Part shown: piece by piece, positions 27,321-39,570 of the stretch
How the letters are laid out: every line of letters begins with the position of its first letter
Position numbering within the stretch: the first letter of the stretch is position 1
Assembly (NCBI RefSeq): GCF_008704935.1
Contig: NZ_CP023692.1
Span: 2,055,001-2,119,000 of the forward strand
Source: Streptomyces vinaceus
GTDB lineage: Bacteria; Actinomycetota; Actinomycetes; Streptomycetales; Streptomycetaceae
Length of the DNA stretch: 64,000 bases
Direction: 5' to 3'
Translations under genes and position numbers: made by a program
Notes under the pieces: generated by a model
What the model saw: the letters and a program-made list of their open reading frames with translations, nothing else
The model's database searches: none
What the model was told of the DNA's origin: nothing

Positions 27321-27614
27321 TCAGTCTTCATCACCGTGCAGCCGCCGTCTCACCGACAGCAGCTCCACTTCCGGACGCGCCGCGACCAGCCGCTCGCAGC
27401 GGTCCAGTACGTCCGAGAGGAACCCCGCGTCCCCACTGACCAGAGCGACCCCGATACGGGCCCTGCGGTGCAGATCCTGGTCGCCCACTTCGGCCGCGCT
27501 CACGGAGAACTTGCGTTGGAGCTCGGCGACGATGGGCCGGACGACAGAGCGTTTCTCCTTCAGCGAGTGGACGTCGCCGAGGAGCAGATCGAAGGACAGA
27601 GTCCCCACGTACAT
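27321..27614 (-). CDS. ylxP: DUF503 family protein (YlxP-like)
   Basis: A 97-residue protein starting MYVGTLSFDLLLGDVHSLKEKRSVVRP, the DUF503 signature. It lies between infB and rbfA, as in many Gram-positive genomes, where the protein is linked to ribosome assembly. A ferredoxin-like fold is known for the family; its reaction is not. The ATG at 27614 is preceded by a weak ggaa. The middle (EVGDQDLHRRARIGVALVSGD) and length are normal. A long imperfect hairpin separates it from infB. Confidence 0.92.
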   Translation of the reverse strand: MYVGTLSFDLLLGDVHSLKEKRSVVRPIVAELQRKFSVSAAEVGDQDLHRRARIGVALVSGDAGFLSDVLDRCERLVAARPEVELLSVRRRLHGDED

Positions 27615-27696
27615 TCAGTTCCGGATATCCCGCCGGTGCGGGTTCGGTGGCCTGCCGGCCGTCGCGCGGCAGGGTCACCAGAACCGTACACGCAAC

Positions 27697-27739
27697 GGCC
27701 GGGGCCGATCGACGGATATTCCGCCGACCGGCCCCGGGC
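27697..27739. terminator. Long stem-loop between infB and ylxP
   Basis: ccggggccg and cggccccgg enclose an inner interrupted stem (cg-a-cgga / tccg-c-cg). It sits about 30 bp past the infB stop within the cluster, so it probably modulates rather than ends transcription. Confidence 0.55.
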
Positions 27740-27767
27740 TTACGACACGGTGCGAACCGCCTCGCGC

Positions 27768-30902
<3,135 letters not shown>

Positions 30903-31050
30903 TTCGCTCCTTTTAGGTCCGGGTTACGCCGGACCGTCGCTACTTCATGGGCGTACTCATCGCGTACTCATCGAGTGCTCATCGCAATCTCGACCTACTT
31001 CCAACTCGCGAGGTACCTGACCGCACGGGGTATCCGTGCCGTACTACTTC

Positions 31051-31338
31051 TTACGGTGTCGCCTCGGCCATGACGGCCACGGCTTTGCTCAGTCCGGTCG
31101 TGTCGAGTGCTCCCGGGGACCGCAGGGCCCGGGGGAACGCTCTGCGACGGACCGCCTTGTCCAGACAGACCACGGCAGGGTGCACGTAGGCACCCCGGCC
31201 GGGCAGCGTACCGCGTGGATCAGGGACGCATTCGTCCCCGACCGCCACGATGCGCAGCAGATCGCTCTTGGCCGCTCGCTCCCGGCACCCCACACAGGTG
31301 CGTTCGGGGCATGCGCGGGCTTGCGTCCGGCCAGACAC
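31051..31338 (-). CDS. ylxR: YlxR family RNA-binding/nucleoid protein (DUF448)
   Basis: A 95-residue protein with the family signature [19 protein letters not shown] and the GRGAYVHP loop. YlxR proteins bind RNA and, in Bacillus, affect transcription globally; the Streptomyces role is not settled. The start is GTG at 31338 with ggagg about ten bases upstream. It sits between nusA and infB, the usual place. The 119 bp before nusA's stop are AT-poor with a minor hairpin. Confidence 0.92.
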   Translation of the reverse strand: MSGRTQARACPERTCVGCRERAAKSDLLRIVAVGDECVPDPRGTLPGRGAYVHPAVVCLDKAVRRRAFPRALRSPGALDTTGLSKAVAVMAEATP

Positions 31339-31457
31339 GCCTAAGTCTACCTCCCCGCACCGACCTCACCCCTTCGGGCGAAAAATCGAACGGATGTTGT
31401 CGAGATCTGCTGTCTTGATCCTGTCTACCGGCCGGACAGCTCCGACCGGTACCGGAT

Positions 31458-32468
31458 TTATTCCCCGCCCCGGGCCCGGTCGGCGTCCGGGGACACCTCC
31501 GTGTCGGGGCGGATGTCGATGCGCCAGCCGGTGAGCCGCGCGGCGAGGCGGGCGTTCTGGCCCTCCTTGCCGATGGCCAGCGACAGCTGGTAGTCGGGCA
31601 CGGTCACCCGGGCGGAGCGCGTGTCCCAGTCGACGACCTCGACCTTGCTCACCCGGGCGGGTGACAGCGCGTTCGCGACCATCTCCGCCGGGTCGTCCGA
31701 CCAGTCGACGATGTCGATCTTCTCGCCGTGCAGCTCGGCCATGACATTGCGCACGCGGGCGCCCATCGGGCCGATGCAGGCGCCCTTCGGGTTGAGGCCC
31801 GAGCGGGTGGACCGTACGGCGATCTTGGTGCGGTGGCCGGCCTCGCGGGCGATGGCCGAGATCTCGACGCTGCCGTCCGCGATCTCCGGGACCTCCAGCG
31901 CGAAGAGCTTCTTCACCAGGTTGGGGTGGGTGCGCGAGAGGGTCACGGACGGACCGCGGACGCCCTTCGCCACCCGTACGACGTACGCCTTGATGCGCAG
32001 GCCGTGTGTGTACTCCTCGCCGGGGACCTGCTCCTGCACGGGCAGGATGGCCTCCAGCTTGCCGATGTCGACGAGGACGTTCTTGGGGTCCTTGCCCTGC
32101 TGGACGACACCGGTGATGACATCGCCCTCACGGCCGGCGAACTCGCCGAAGGTGAGGTCGTCCTCGGCGTCGCGCAGACGCTGCAGGATCACCTGCTTGG
32201 CGGTCGTCGCGGCGATCCGGCCGAAGTCCGACGGGGTGTCGTCGAACTCCTTGGCCTCCTGCCCCTCCTCCAGGTCCCGCGGGTCCTCCGTCGCCCATAC
32301 GACGACGTGGCCGTTGGTGCGGTCCAGCACCACGCGTGCGCGCCGGAAACTGCCCTCGGTGCGGTGGTACGCGATGAGGAGGGCCGACTCGATCGCCTCG
32401 ACGAGCAGGTCGAAGGAGATCTCCTTCTCCCGGACCAGACCCCGCAGGGCACTCATGTCGATGTCCAC
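31458..32468 (-). CDS. nusA: Transcription termination/antitermination factor NusA
   Basis: Binds RNA polymerase and nascent RNA, tuning pausing, termination and antitermination. The 336-residue actinobacterial form has the N-terminal polymerase-binding domain, an S1 domain ([20 protein letters not shown]) and two KH domains ([40 protein letters not shown]), without the acidic repeats of E. coli. The start is GTG at 32468 ([15 protein letters not shown]) with ggagg eight bases upstream. rimP ends two bases upstream, so the pair is tightly coupled. Confidence 0.97.
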   Translation of the reverse strand: MDIDMSALRGLVREKEISFDLLVEAIESALLIAYHRTEGSFRRARVVLDRTNGHVVVWATEDPRDLEEGQEAKEFDDTPSDFGRIAATTAKQVILQRLRDAEDDLTFGEFAGREGDVITGVVQQGKDPKNVLVDIGKLEAILPVQEQVPGEEYTHGLRIKAYVVRVAKGVRGPSVTLSRTHPNLVKKLFALEVPEIADGSVEISAIAREAGHRTKIAVRSTRSGLNPKGACIGPMGARVRNVMAELHGEKIDIVDWSDDPAEMVANALSPARVSKVEVVDWDTRSARVTVPDYQLSLAIGKEGQNARLAARLTGWRIDIRPDTEVSPDADRARGGE

Positions 32469-32470
32469 GG

Positions 32471-32968
32471 CTACGCCTCCTCTTCCTTCTTGTCCTTGCG
32501 GTTGAACTCGATCTCGACCCGCGCCTTGGCGATGTCGGTGAAAGCAATGCGGCGGGCGGTCGCCTTGCGGCCCTTCACGCCCGGGACCTCCAGGTCCATG
32601 CCCTCGTCGTCCACGTCGAGGATGCGGGCGACCAGTTCCCCGCCCTCCGCCAGCTGGAACTTCACGAGGCGGTCGATCGCCCGTACGTAGTGACGGTGCT
32701 CGGTCAGCGGGCGGTCCGCGCCCGGCGAGCTCACCTCGAGGACGTACTCGTCCTCGCCCATCACGTCGGATTCGTCGAGCTTGTCGGAGACCTCGCGGCT
32801 CAGCTCGGCACACGCGTCCAGTTCCACGCCCTCGTCGGAGTCCACGATGATGCGCAGCATCCGGCGCTTGCCCGCCTTGGACATCTCGATGTCCTCGAGG
32901 TCCAGGCCCTTGGCGGCGACGAGCGGCTCCAGCAATCCGCGCAGCCTGTCGCTCTGGGTGGTGCTCAT
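32471..32968 (-). CDS. rimP: Ribosome maturation factor RimP
   Basis: Needed for early 30S assembly. The 165-residue protein has the two-domain RimP pattern: [23 protein letters not shown] in the first half, and [10 protein letters not shown] with a C-terminal SH3-like segment. The ATG at 32968 has a good gaggag site. It is the first gene of the rimP-nusA-infB operon and is divergent from the lipoprotein gene over 156 bp, where the operon promoter should lie; I could not fix it (a ttgacc is present on minus near 33020 without a clear -10). Confidence 0.95.
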   Translation of the reverse strand: MSTTQSDRLRGLLEPLVAAKGLDLEDIEMSKAGKRRMLRIIVDSDEGVELDACAELSREVSDKLDESDVMGEDEYVLEVSSPGADRPLTEHRHYVRAIDRLVKFQLAEGGELVARILDVDDEGMDLEVPGVKGRKATARRIAFTDIAKARVEIEFNRKDKKEEEA

Positions 32969-33124
32969 CCGGGTGACTCCTCGGCCGCGTGTGCTGTTGT
33001 GGTTTACGTCGCGTGTCAGGTCAAAGGGTATCCGGTCGCGGAGGGTGTTGCCGTCCGCCGTCGGGACGGGCCCCCGGGTACGGTGATCACACCCTGCCCC
33101 GCCACCACCTTCGAGGACGTCGCC

Positions 33125-33685
33125 GTGCCCTGGACTCCGCCTTCGCGGCCCTCTCGCAGGAGCCTGCTCGCCGGCGCCGCCGGTGCGGCCGGCGCCGCGC
33201 TGCTCACCGGGTGTTCCGAGGGGTCCGGATCGCCGGACGCCGACACCGCGGTTCCACTCGAACGGCGGATGCGCGAGACGGCCGTTCGGGAGAGCACGCG
33301 CCTGCTGGAACGTTACGACGCCACCTCGGCCGCGCATCCGGCCCTGGCGGCGCGCCTCGCCCCGCTGCGTTCCGCGGTCGCCGCGCACGTCGGGGCGCTG
33401 GCCCCGGCGGGCCCCTCGGCCGGCCGGAGTCCGAGCCCCTCCCCGGCCTCGCCTTCGCCCTCGTCCGCCGCGGCCGGGGCCCCCGTGGTGAGCGCCGATC
33501 CCGTGCCGCCGGCGCCCGAAGAGGCCCTGACCGCCCTCGCGGACGCCGAGCGGAGCCTCGCCGAGGCGCGGACCGTCACCCTCGCCGGGGCGCCGGGGGA
33601 GCTGGCCCGGCTGCTGGCCTCGGTGGCCGCGTGCGGCGCCGTACACGCCTACCTGCTGACCTCGTCCCAGGGAGCCAAGCCGTGA
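33125..33685 (+). CDS. Tat-type lipoprotein, unknown function
   Basis: The 186-residue protein has a twin-arginine signal (RPSRRSLLAG...) ending in a lipobox (LLTGC), so it is probably exported folded or Tat-dependently and lipidated at that cysteine. The mature part is helical and Ala/Pro-rich with a Ser-Pro spacer (SPSPSPASPSPSSAAAG). Starts at GTG 33125 with gaggac upstream. The stop overlaps the next gene by GTGA, so it works with the ferritin-like DUF4439 protein. No enzymatic motif is seen. Confidence 0.85.
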   Translation: MPWTPPSRPSRRSLLAGAAGAAGAALLTGCSEGSGSPDADTAVPLERRMRETAVRESTRLLERYDATSAAHPALAARLAPLRSAVAAHVGALAPAGPSAGRSPSPSPASPSPSSAAAGAPVVSADPVPPAPEEALTALADAERSLAEARTVTLAGAPGELARLLASVAACGAVHAYLLTSSQGAKP

Positions 33686-34140
33686 CCCCCGAACCCTCCT
33701 CCGCGAGCCGCGCCCTGGAGGCGGCCCAGGCCGCGCTCGCCGCCGAGCACGCCGCCGCCTACGGCTACGGGGTCATCGGCGCCCGGGCCGCCGCCGCCCG
33801 GTCGGCCGAGGCCCGCGAGGCGTACGGCGGCCACCTCGGCCGCCGGGACGCGCTCGCCCGGACCGTGCGGGAGCTGGGCGGCTCTCCGCGGCCCGCCGAG
33901 GCGGCGTACGCACTGCCCTTCGAGGTGCGCACCCCGGCCGACGCCGAGCGGCTGGCCGCCGAGATCGAGGACCGGGTGGCGGGCGCGTACTCCGACCTGG
34001 TGCGGGCCGCGGACGGCAAGCTGCGCCGCGAGGCGGCCGACGCGCTGAGCGCCGCGGCCGTGCGGGCGGCACGCTGGCGCGGGGTCGGCGTAGCCTTCCC
34101 TGGGCTCACGGAACGCGGAGAACCAGCCCGGACCAGCTGA
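33682..34140 (+). CDS. Ferritin-like DUF4439 domain protein
   Basis: A 152-residue all-alpha protein. ALAAEHAAAYGYGVIGARAAA and the later EIEDRVAGAYSDLVRAAD have the E-x-x-H-type spacing of ferritin-like DUF4439 proteins. Metal ligands are partly recognisable (E in AAEHAAAY, H). Start is GTG 33682, in the GTGA overlap with the lipoprotein gene; a gggag lies upstream. The pairing with a surface lipoprotein suggests an envelope function, but the protein itself has no signal peptide. The APH-like gene follows after 16 bp. Confidence 0.85.
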   Translation: MTPEPSSASRALEAAQAALAAEHAAAYGYGVIGARAAAARSAEAREAYGGHLGRRDALARTVRELGGSPRPAEAAYALPFEVRTPADAERLAAEIEDRVAGAYSDLVRAADGKLRREAADALSAAAVRAARWRGVGVAFPGLTERGEPARTS

Positions 34141-34156
34141 AAGGGATCACGCACGC

Positions 34157-35059
34157 ATGGCTTTCGAACCGCCGCAGCGGCTTGTACGGGCGCTCGGCGA
34201 GACGCCGGATTCGGCGCAGAGCGCGGACTGGCTGAGGCAGTTGCCCCGGCTCGCCGAGGAGGCGCCGGCCCGGCGTGGGGTGCGGGTCCAGCGGGTGCAG
34301 GCACCGGGCGGCCGGAGCAGTCTGCTCCTGCTCGTCCACTACGCCGACGGCACCCCGGCCGCGCTGAAGCTGGCTCCCCCGCAGGCCCGGCCCGACCGGG
34401 AGCTGGCGGCGCTGGCGCACTGGGGCGGTTTCGGGGCCGTACGGGTCCTCGACACCCGGCACCACGAGGAGGACGGGGCGCTCCTGCTGGAGCGGCTCCA
34501 CCCGGAGGTGTCGCTGCGCTCGCTCCCGGAGGCGAAGGCCCTGCTGGAGGCGTGCGGAACGCTGCGCAGGCTCTGGGTGGCCCCGCCGGCCGGGCACCCG
34601 TTCGAGACGGTGGCGCAGCGCACCGCCCAGCAGGCGGAGCTGCTGCGCAAGGCCCCGGCCGAAGCCGCCGAGCTGGCCTCCGCGGCGCTCGCGGTCCGCG
34701 AGGAGCTGACGGCGCTGCCCGGCGAGGAACTGCTGCTGCACGGGAACTTCCGGCAGGGGAAGGTGCTGGCGGGCGAGCGGGCGCCGTGGCTTGCCGTGGG
34801 GCCGGATCCGCTGATCGGGGACCGCGCGTACGACCTGGCGCGGCTGGTCCGGGACCGGCTGGAGGACCAGGTCGCCTCCTCGGCGGGGGCGGCGGGAGCC
34901 CGGCGCCGGGTGAACAAGCTGGCCGACTCCCTGGAGGTGGACCGGGACCGGCTGCGCGGCTGGACGCTGTTCCGCGCGGTGGAGTCGGGCAACCGCGCCC
35001 TGGCCGCCGGCCGCCGCCGCGACGCCGAGCTCCTCCTGGAATTCGCGGCCTGGTTGTAG
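34157..35059 (+). CDS. APH-like protein with altered kinase motifs (possible pseudokinase)
   Basis: The 300-residue protein belongs to the aminoglycoside/streptomycin 6-phosphotransferase-like (APH) group, recognisable from LLLLVHYADGTPAALKLAPP (ATP lysine), the catalytic-loop position and PLIGDRAYDLARLVRDR. The normal HGDLHHGNVL is HGNFRQGKVL here (H195, G196, N197), so the catalytic Asp is replaced by Asn, and the metal-binding Asp in WLAIDP is Gly in WLAVGP. It is therefore probably not an active phosphotransferase in the usual way. It is the third gene of the lipoprotein-DUF4439 unit. The start is ATG at 34157. Function unknown. Confidence 0.82.
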   Translation: MAFEPPQRLVRALGETPDSAQSADWLRQLPRLAEEAPARRGVRVQRVQAPGGRSSLLLLVHYADGTPAALKLAPPQARPDRELAALAHWGGFGAVRVLDTRHHEEDGALLLERLHPEVSLRSLPEAKALLEACGTLRRLWVAPPAGHPFETVAQRTAQQAELLRKAPAEAAELASAALAVREELTALPGEELLLHGNFRQGKVLAGERAPWLAVGPDPLIGDRAYDLARLVRDRLEDQVASSAGAAGARRRVNKLADSLEVDRDRLRGWTLFRAVESGNRALAAGRRRDAELLLEFAAWL

Positions 35060-35100
35060 GGGGGCACGCTTCGGACCAGGGTGGATGCCCCGCCCCCGGC

Positions 35101-35133
35101 CCGCCGTGGCCCGCCGTGGTCCGCCGTGGTCCG
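35101..35133 (+). repeat. Three tandem copies of a 10-bp unit
   Basis: ccgccgtggy three times with a partial fourth, in the 151-bp gap before the SPFH gene. The period equals one helical turn. No gene in the gap; promoter not identified. Confidence 0.8.
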
Positions 35134-35210
35134 AAAGACGCTCCCTGGGCATACCGTAGATACGGGGTGCCTCGTCGGGGATACCGCTCGGTGCCTCGTG
35201 GGAGGCCGTC

Positions 35211-36122
35211 ATGGTCGAGGAACTGGTGGCAGCGGGAATCGGCGCGGCCGTGGGCATCGCGGTGTACGCGGGCGTGGCCGCGCGCGTGGTGCGGCAGTAC
35301 GAGCGGGGCCTGGTCTTCCGCTTCGGCCGTCTGCGGGAGGGGATCCGGGGGCCCGGTTTCACCATGATCCTCCCGTTCGTCGACCGCCTGCACAAGGTGA
35401 ACATGCAGATCGTGACGCTGCCCGTGCCCGCCCAGGAGGGCATCACGCGGGACAACGTCACGGTGCGGGTGGACGCGGTCGTGTACTTCAAGGTCGTGGA
35501 CCCGGCGAACGCGATCATCGAGGTCGAGGACTACCGCTTCGCGGTCTCGCAGATGGCGCAGACCTCGCTGCGCTCGATCATCGGCAAGTCCGACCTGGAC
35601 GATCTGCTGTCCAACCGGGAGCAGCTGAACCAGGGGCTGGAGCTGATGATCGACAGCCCGGCGGTGGGGTGGGGCGTGCAGATCGACCGGGTCGAGATCA
35701 AGGACGTCTCGCTGCCGGAGACGATGAAGCGGTCGATGGCCCGGCAGGCGGAGGCGGACCGCGAGCGGCGGGCGCGCGTCATCAACGCCGATGCGGAACT
35801 GCAGGCTTCGAAGAAGCTGGCCGAGGCGGCGGCGGTGATGTCGGAGCAGCCGGCGGCGCTGCAGTTGCGGCTGTTGCAGACGGTGGTGGCGGTGGCCGCC
35901 GAGAAGAACTCCACCCTGGTCCTGCCCTTCCCGGTGGAGCTGCTGCGCTTCCTGGAGCGCGCGGCCCCGGCGCCGGGCGGGCCGGAGGCCGCGGCCCCGG
36001 CGCCGCCCGGGGTCACCGCGCCCCCGCCTGCGCCCGAGGTCACCGGGGGCGCACCCCGCGCGCAGGACGAACCGGAGAACGGTCCGCGGGACGGGCCGGA
36101 GAACGGACCGGAGGCGGACTGA
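35211..36122 (+). CDS. SPFH/band 7 (stomatin-like) membrane protein
   Basis: A slipin-type scaffold of membrane microdomains. The 303-residue protein has one N-terminal span (about 8-27), the band-7 entry YERGLVFRFGRLREGIRGPG, the conserved VRVDAVVYFKVVDP and the helical EKNSTLVLPFP; it ends in a Pro/Ala-rich tail with two DGPENGPE-like repeats. Slipins in other bacteria pair with an NfeD/ClpP-class protease; none is adjacent here. ATG at 35211. Its TGA is one base away from the proS stop on the other strand, so the transcripts must meet or overlap. Confidence 0.93.
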   Translation: MVEELVAAGIGAAVGIAVYAGVAARVVRQYERGLVFRFGRLREGIRGPGFTMILPFVDRLHKVNMQIVTLPVPAQEGITRDNVTVRVDAVVYFKVVDPANAIIEVEDYRFAVSQMAQTSLRSIIGKSDLDDLLSNREQLNQGLELMIDSPAVGWGVQIDRVEIKDVSLPETMKRSMARQAEADRERRARVINADAELQASKKLAEAAAVMSEQPAALQLRLLQTVVAVAAEKNSTLVLPFPVELLRFLERAAPAPGGPEAAAPAPPGVTAPPPAPEVTGGAPRAQDEPENGPRDGPENGPEAD

Positions 36123-36123
36123 C

Positions 36124-37821
36124 CTAGGCCGTCAGACGGGCGAGGGCCTCCGCCAGGGGGAGTTCCTCGCGGGTGCCCGTGGCGCGGTGCTGGAGTTCGA
36201 CCACCTCGTCGGAGGAGCGGCGTCCCGCCACCAGGATCCACGGGACGCCGATCAGCTCGGCGTCGGTGAGCTTCACGCCCGGGGACAGCCCCGGGCGGTC
36301 GTCCAGCAGGACCCGCAGCCCGGACCCGGCCAGGGTCTCGGCCGCCCGCTCGGCCAGCGCCAGCTGTACGGCCTTGCCCGCCGCCACCACGTGGACGTCG
36401 GCCGGGGCCACCGCGGCCGGCCAGGCCAGGCCCTTGTCGTCGGCGGTCTGTTCGGCCAGCGCGGCCACCGCGCGCGAGACCCCGATCCCGTACGAACCCA
36501 TCGTGACCCGCACCGGCTTGCCCTCGCGGCCGAGCACGTCCAGCCCGAAGGCGTCCGCGTACTTGCGGCCCAGCTGGAAGATGTGCCCGATCTCGATCGC
36601 CCGGTCCAGCCGCAGCCCGGCGCCGCAGCGGGGGCAGGGGTCGCCGGGCTCGACGACGACCACGTCGAGGTACTGGTCCACCTCGAAGTCACGCCCGCAC
36701 ACCACGTTCCGGGCGTGCGTGTCGGCCTTGTTGGCTCCGGTCACCCACGAAGTGCCGGGCGCTACGCGGGGGTCGGCGAGGTAGCGGACCTTGCCGAGGC
36801 CCTGCGGGCCCACGTAGCCGCGTACCAGGTCGGGGCGGTCGGTGAAGTCCTCGGCGGTCACCAACTCCACGACGGCCGGGGCCAGATGCTCTCCCAGTTT
36901 GCCGAGGTCCACCTCACGGTCGCCGGGTACGCCCACCGCCGTGATCTCGCCGTCGACCTTCACCAGGAGGTTCTTCAGCGTCGCCGACGCGGGTACGCCG
37001 AGGTGCGCGGCGAGGGTCTCGATCGTCGGGGTGTCGGGGGTGTCGACCTCCTCGATCGCGGGGTGCTCGGCGTCCACCGGGGCCAGTGCGAAGGTCACCG
37101 CTTCGGTGTTGGCCGCGTAGTCGCAGGACGGGCAGTCCACGAAGGTGTCCTCGCCCGCCGGGGCGGGCGCGAGGAACTCCTCCGAGGCCGAGCCGCCCAT
37201 CGCGCCCGAGACCGCGGAGACGATGCGGTGGTCCAGGCCGAGGCGCTCGAAGATCCGCCGGTACGCGGCCCGGTGGAGCGCGTAGGACTCGGCGAGGCCC
37301 TCGTCGCTCACGTCGAAGGAGTACGAGTCCTTCATCTGGAACTCGCGCCCGCGCAGCACGCCGGACCGGGGCCGGGCCTCGTCGCGGTACTTGGTCTGGA
37401 TCTGGTAGAGCATGACCGGCAGGTCCTTGTAGGACGTGCACTGGTCCTTGACCACGAGAGTGAAGATCTCCTCGTGGGTGGGGCCGAGCAGGTAGTCCGC
37501 GCCCTTGCGGTCCTTGAGCCGGAAGAGCAGGTCCCCGTACTCCGACCAGCGCCCGCTGACCTCGTACGGCTCCTTCGGCAGCAGCGCCGGGAGCAGCACC
37601 TCCTGGGCGCCGATGGCGTCCATCTCCTCGCGCACGATGCGCGAGACGTTGTCGAGGACCTTCTTGCCGAGCGGCAGCCAGGTCCACACGCCGGCGGAGC
37701 TGCGCCGGACGTATCCGGCCCGGACCAGGAGCCGGTGGCTGAGGGTCTCCGCGTCGGCCGGGTCCTCACGGAGGGTCTTGGCCATGAGGCGGGACATGCG
37801 CTGCACGTGTTGCGATGACAT
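36124..37821 (-). CDS. proS: Prolyl-tRNA synthetase, bacterial type with editing domain
   Basis: Charges tRNA-Pro. The 565-residue protein has class II motifs (motif 2 in [18 protein letters not shown]; motif 3 in [13 protein letters not shown]), GPTHEEIF of the catalytic core, an inserted Ybak-like editing domain (about 225-405, with [13 protein letters not shown]) and a C-terminal anticodon-binding domain ([24 protein letters not shown]). The start is ATG at 37821 ([16 protein letters not shown]). Convergent to the SPFH gene with a one-base gap; a GNAT gene lies 42 bp upstream on the same strand. Confidence 0.98.
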   Translation of the reverse strand: MSSQHVQRMSRLMAKTLREDPADAETLSHRLLVRAGYVRRSSAGVWTWLPLGKKVLDNVSRIVREEMDAIGAQEVLLPALLPKEPYEVSGRWSEYGDLLFRLKDRKGADYLLGPTHEEIFTLVVKDQCTSYKDLPVMLYQIQTKYRDEARPRSGVLRGREFQMKDSYSFDVSDEGLAESYALHRAAYRRIFERLGLDHRIVSAVSGAMGGSASEEFLAPAPAGEDTFVDCPSCDYAANTEAVTFALAPVDAEHPAIEEVDTPDTPTIETLAAHLGVPASATLKNLLVKVDGEITAVGVPGDREVDLGKLGEHLAPAVVELVTAEDFTDRPDLVRGYVGPQGLGKVRYLADPRVAPGTSWVTGANKADTHARNVVCGRDFEVDQYLDVVVVEPGDPCPRCGAGLRLDRAIEIGHIFQLGRKYADAFGLDVLGREGKPVRVTMGSYGIGVSRAVAALAEQTADDKGLAWPAAVAPADVHVVAAGKAVQLALAERAAETLAGSGLRVLLDDRPGLSPGVKLTDAELIGVPWILVAGRRSSDEVVELQHRATGTREELPLAEALARLTA

Positions 37822-37863
37822 GCCGGGAGGCTACCGGGGCCACCGGGCCCCCCGGAAACCGTT

Positions 37864-38436
37864 TCAGGGGCGGCGCAGCGGCAGCGGGGCGCCCATCACG
37901 GCGTACGGGAGGCTCGCGCTCGGGAAGTGGACCTGGCGGGCCAGGTCCGTGTAGCCGAGGGCGCGGTAGAGCCCGCGGGCCGGGCTCTCGGTGTCGATGG
38001 CGGAGAGGATGGAGCGGGGTTCGGCGGCGGCGTCGGTGAGCCGGGTGATGAGGCCGCGGCCGACGCCGCGGCCCTGGAACCCGGGGTGGACGTGCAGTTC
38101 GGTGATGACGAACGAGCCGTCGAGCCAGCCGTCCTGGCCCTGGGCCCGCAGGTACGGTTCGACGACGGAGGACCACCAGTACGCCCGGTCGTTGGGCATG
38201 CCGTACACGAACCCGGCGAGGGCGCCGTCCGCGGTGAACGCGCCGAGTGCGCGGGCTCCGCGGCAGCCCATGTGGCGCTGCACGATGTAGCGCCGGATGC
38301 CGACCTCCTCCTCGCTGAGTCCGAAGGCCACGGCCTGTACGCGCAGGGCCTCGTCCACGCGCTCGGCGAGGTCGAGGGGACCGATGCGGAGTCCGGCGGG
38401 CCGGTCGGGGCCGTCGCCCTCGGGGGTAGGCAGCAT
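37864..38436 (-). CDS. GNAT family N-acetyltransferase
   Basis: A 190-residue acetyl-CoA-dependent acetyltransferase of unknown substrate. The motif A region is clear: VITELHVHPGFQGRGVGRGLI (Q/RxxGxG), followed by the C-terminal YRALGYTDL beta-bulge. The remainder (ERVDEALRVQAVAFGLSEEEV; ALAGFVYGMP) fits the fold. It lies directly upstream of proS on the same strand. Substrate cannot be predicted. Confidence 0.88.
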   Translation of the reverse strand: MLPTPEGDGPDRPAGLRIGPLDLAERVDEALRVQAVAFGLSEEEVGIRRYIVQRHMGCRGARALGAFTADGALAGFVYGMPNDRAYWWSSVVEPYLRAQGQDGWLDGSFVITELHVHPGFQGRGVGRGLITRLTDAAAEPRSILSAIDTESPARGLYRALGYTDLARQVHFPSASLPYAVMGAPLPLRRP

Positions 38437-38508
38437 GCCGCGACCTTACTGGGCACCCCCCGCTCCCGTCCCTGCGCCCCCACGGGTACCGGACACCACG
38501 GGGCGATG

Positions 38509-38546
38509 CGCGCCGCGCCCGGCCGGGAACCCCGGCCGGCGGCGCG
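38509..38546. terminator. Stem-loop after the DUF4081/GNAT gene
   Basis: cgcgccg-cg-cccggccggg pairs with ccccggccgg-cggcgcg across a short loop, seven bases past the stop at 38553; no T-run. Confidence 0.6.
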
Positions 38547-38552
38547 TTCGGG

Positions 38553-39398
38553 TCAGAACAGCACGCTCATGAACGCGCCCACCTCGCGGAAGCCGACGCG
38601 GCGGTACGCGGCGCGGGCCGCGGTGTTGAAGTCGTTCACGTAGAGGCTGACCACGGGGGCGACGTCGCGCAGCGCGAAGTCGACGACGGCGGCCATCCCG
38701 GTCTCGGAGTGCCCGCGGCCGCGGAACTCGGGGGCCACCCACACGCCCTGGATCTGGCAGGCGCGGGCGGTCGCGGCGCCGATCTCGGCCTTGAAGACGA
38801 CCTTGCCGTCCTCGATGCGGGCGAAGGAGCGGCCGGTGCCGACCAGCTCGGCGACGCGGGCCTGGTAGAGCAGCCCGCCGTCGCCGGCCATCGGTGAGAC
38901 GCCGACCTCCTCGGTGAACATGGCCACGCAGGCGGGCATGATCAGGTCCATCTCGTCCTTGCGGATGCGCCGCACGAGCGGATCGGGGCGCACGTCGGCG
39001 GACGGCTGCTCGGTGACCATGAGCGGCTGGTGGGAGCGGACGTCGCGGGCGGGCCCCCAGCTGGGCTCCAGGAGCTTCCACAGCAGCCGGGTGGCCTCGG
39101 CGGGGCCGACGATGGAGGAGCAGCGGCGGCCGGTGCGCCGGGCCCGGTCGGCGAAGGCGCGGACGGCGTCGGGGTCGGCGCAGACGGGGACCAGGTTGGC
39201 GCCCGCGTAGCAGAGGGAGCGCAGCCGGCCGTCGGTGTAGTAGCCCCACATCTCGCCGCCCAGGCGCCACGGGTCGAGTCCGGCGACCTGGACCCGGGAG
39301 GTGACGAAGGCGTTCTCGACCGGCTCGCGTCCGAGGACTTCGAGGGCGGCGTCGAGATCAGTGGGCTCAAGGACCCGGGTGGTGGTCTGCGTCAACAC
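38553..39398 (-). CDS. DUF4081-GNAT acetyltransferase
   Basis: A two-part protein of 281 residues. The N-terminal half (DLDAALEVLGREPVENAFVTSRV; GGEMWGYYTDGRLRSLCYAGANLVPV) is the DUF4081 type found in actinobacteria; the C-terminal half is GNAT, with IQGVWVAPEFRGRGHSETGM as motif A and AYRRVGFREVGAF. The start is GTG at 39398 with gtgagg nearby; an ATG 26 codons earlier lies in the ispG terminator region and is not supported. It follows ispG downstream, after a T-tailed terminator. Substrate unknown. Confidence 0.88.
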   Translation of the reverse strand: MLTQTTTRVLEPTDLDAALEVLGREPVENAFVTSRVQVAGLDPWRLGGEMWGYYTDGRLRSLCYAGANLVPVCADPDAVRAFADRARRTGRRCSSIVGPAEATRLLWKLLEPSWGPARDVRSHQPLMVTEQPSADVRPDPLVRRIRKDEMDLIMPACVAMFTEEVGVSPMAGDGGLLYQARVAELVGTGRSFARIEDGKVVFKAEIGAATARACQIQGVWVAPEFRGRGHSETGMAAVVDFALRDVAPVVSLYVNDFNTAARAAYRRVGFREVGAFMSVLF

Positions 39399-39477
39399 TG
39401 GGGCCTCACCATACAAGTCTGCTGATCTCCGCACTGTACCCGCCGTCACCTGAGGATGCCTGGTCCCACGGGTCACG

Positions 39478-39523
39478 AAAAAGCCCCGGCCCCGCCCGCG
39501 AGCTGCGGGAACGGGGCCGGGGC
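39478..39523 (-). terminator. ispG Rho-independent terminator with T-run
   Basis: On the minus strand gccccggccccg...cggggccggggc with an inner cccgc/gcggg pairing, followed directly by ttttt, 48 bases past the ispG stop. One of the few T-tailed terminators in this window. Confidence 0.85.
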
Positions 39524-39570
39524 CGGTGCGTGCGGGGTGCCGGGCGGGGGCCCGGCGAGGGCCGCTGTGC

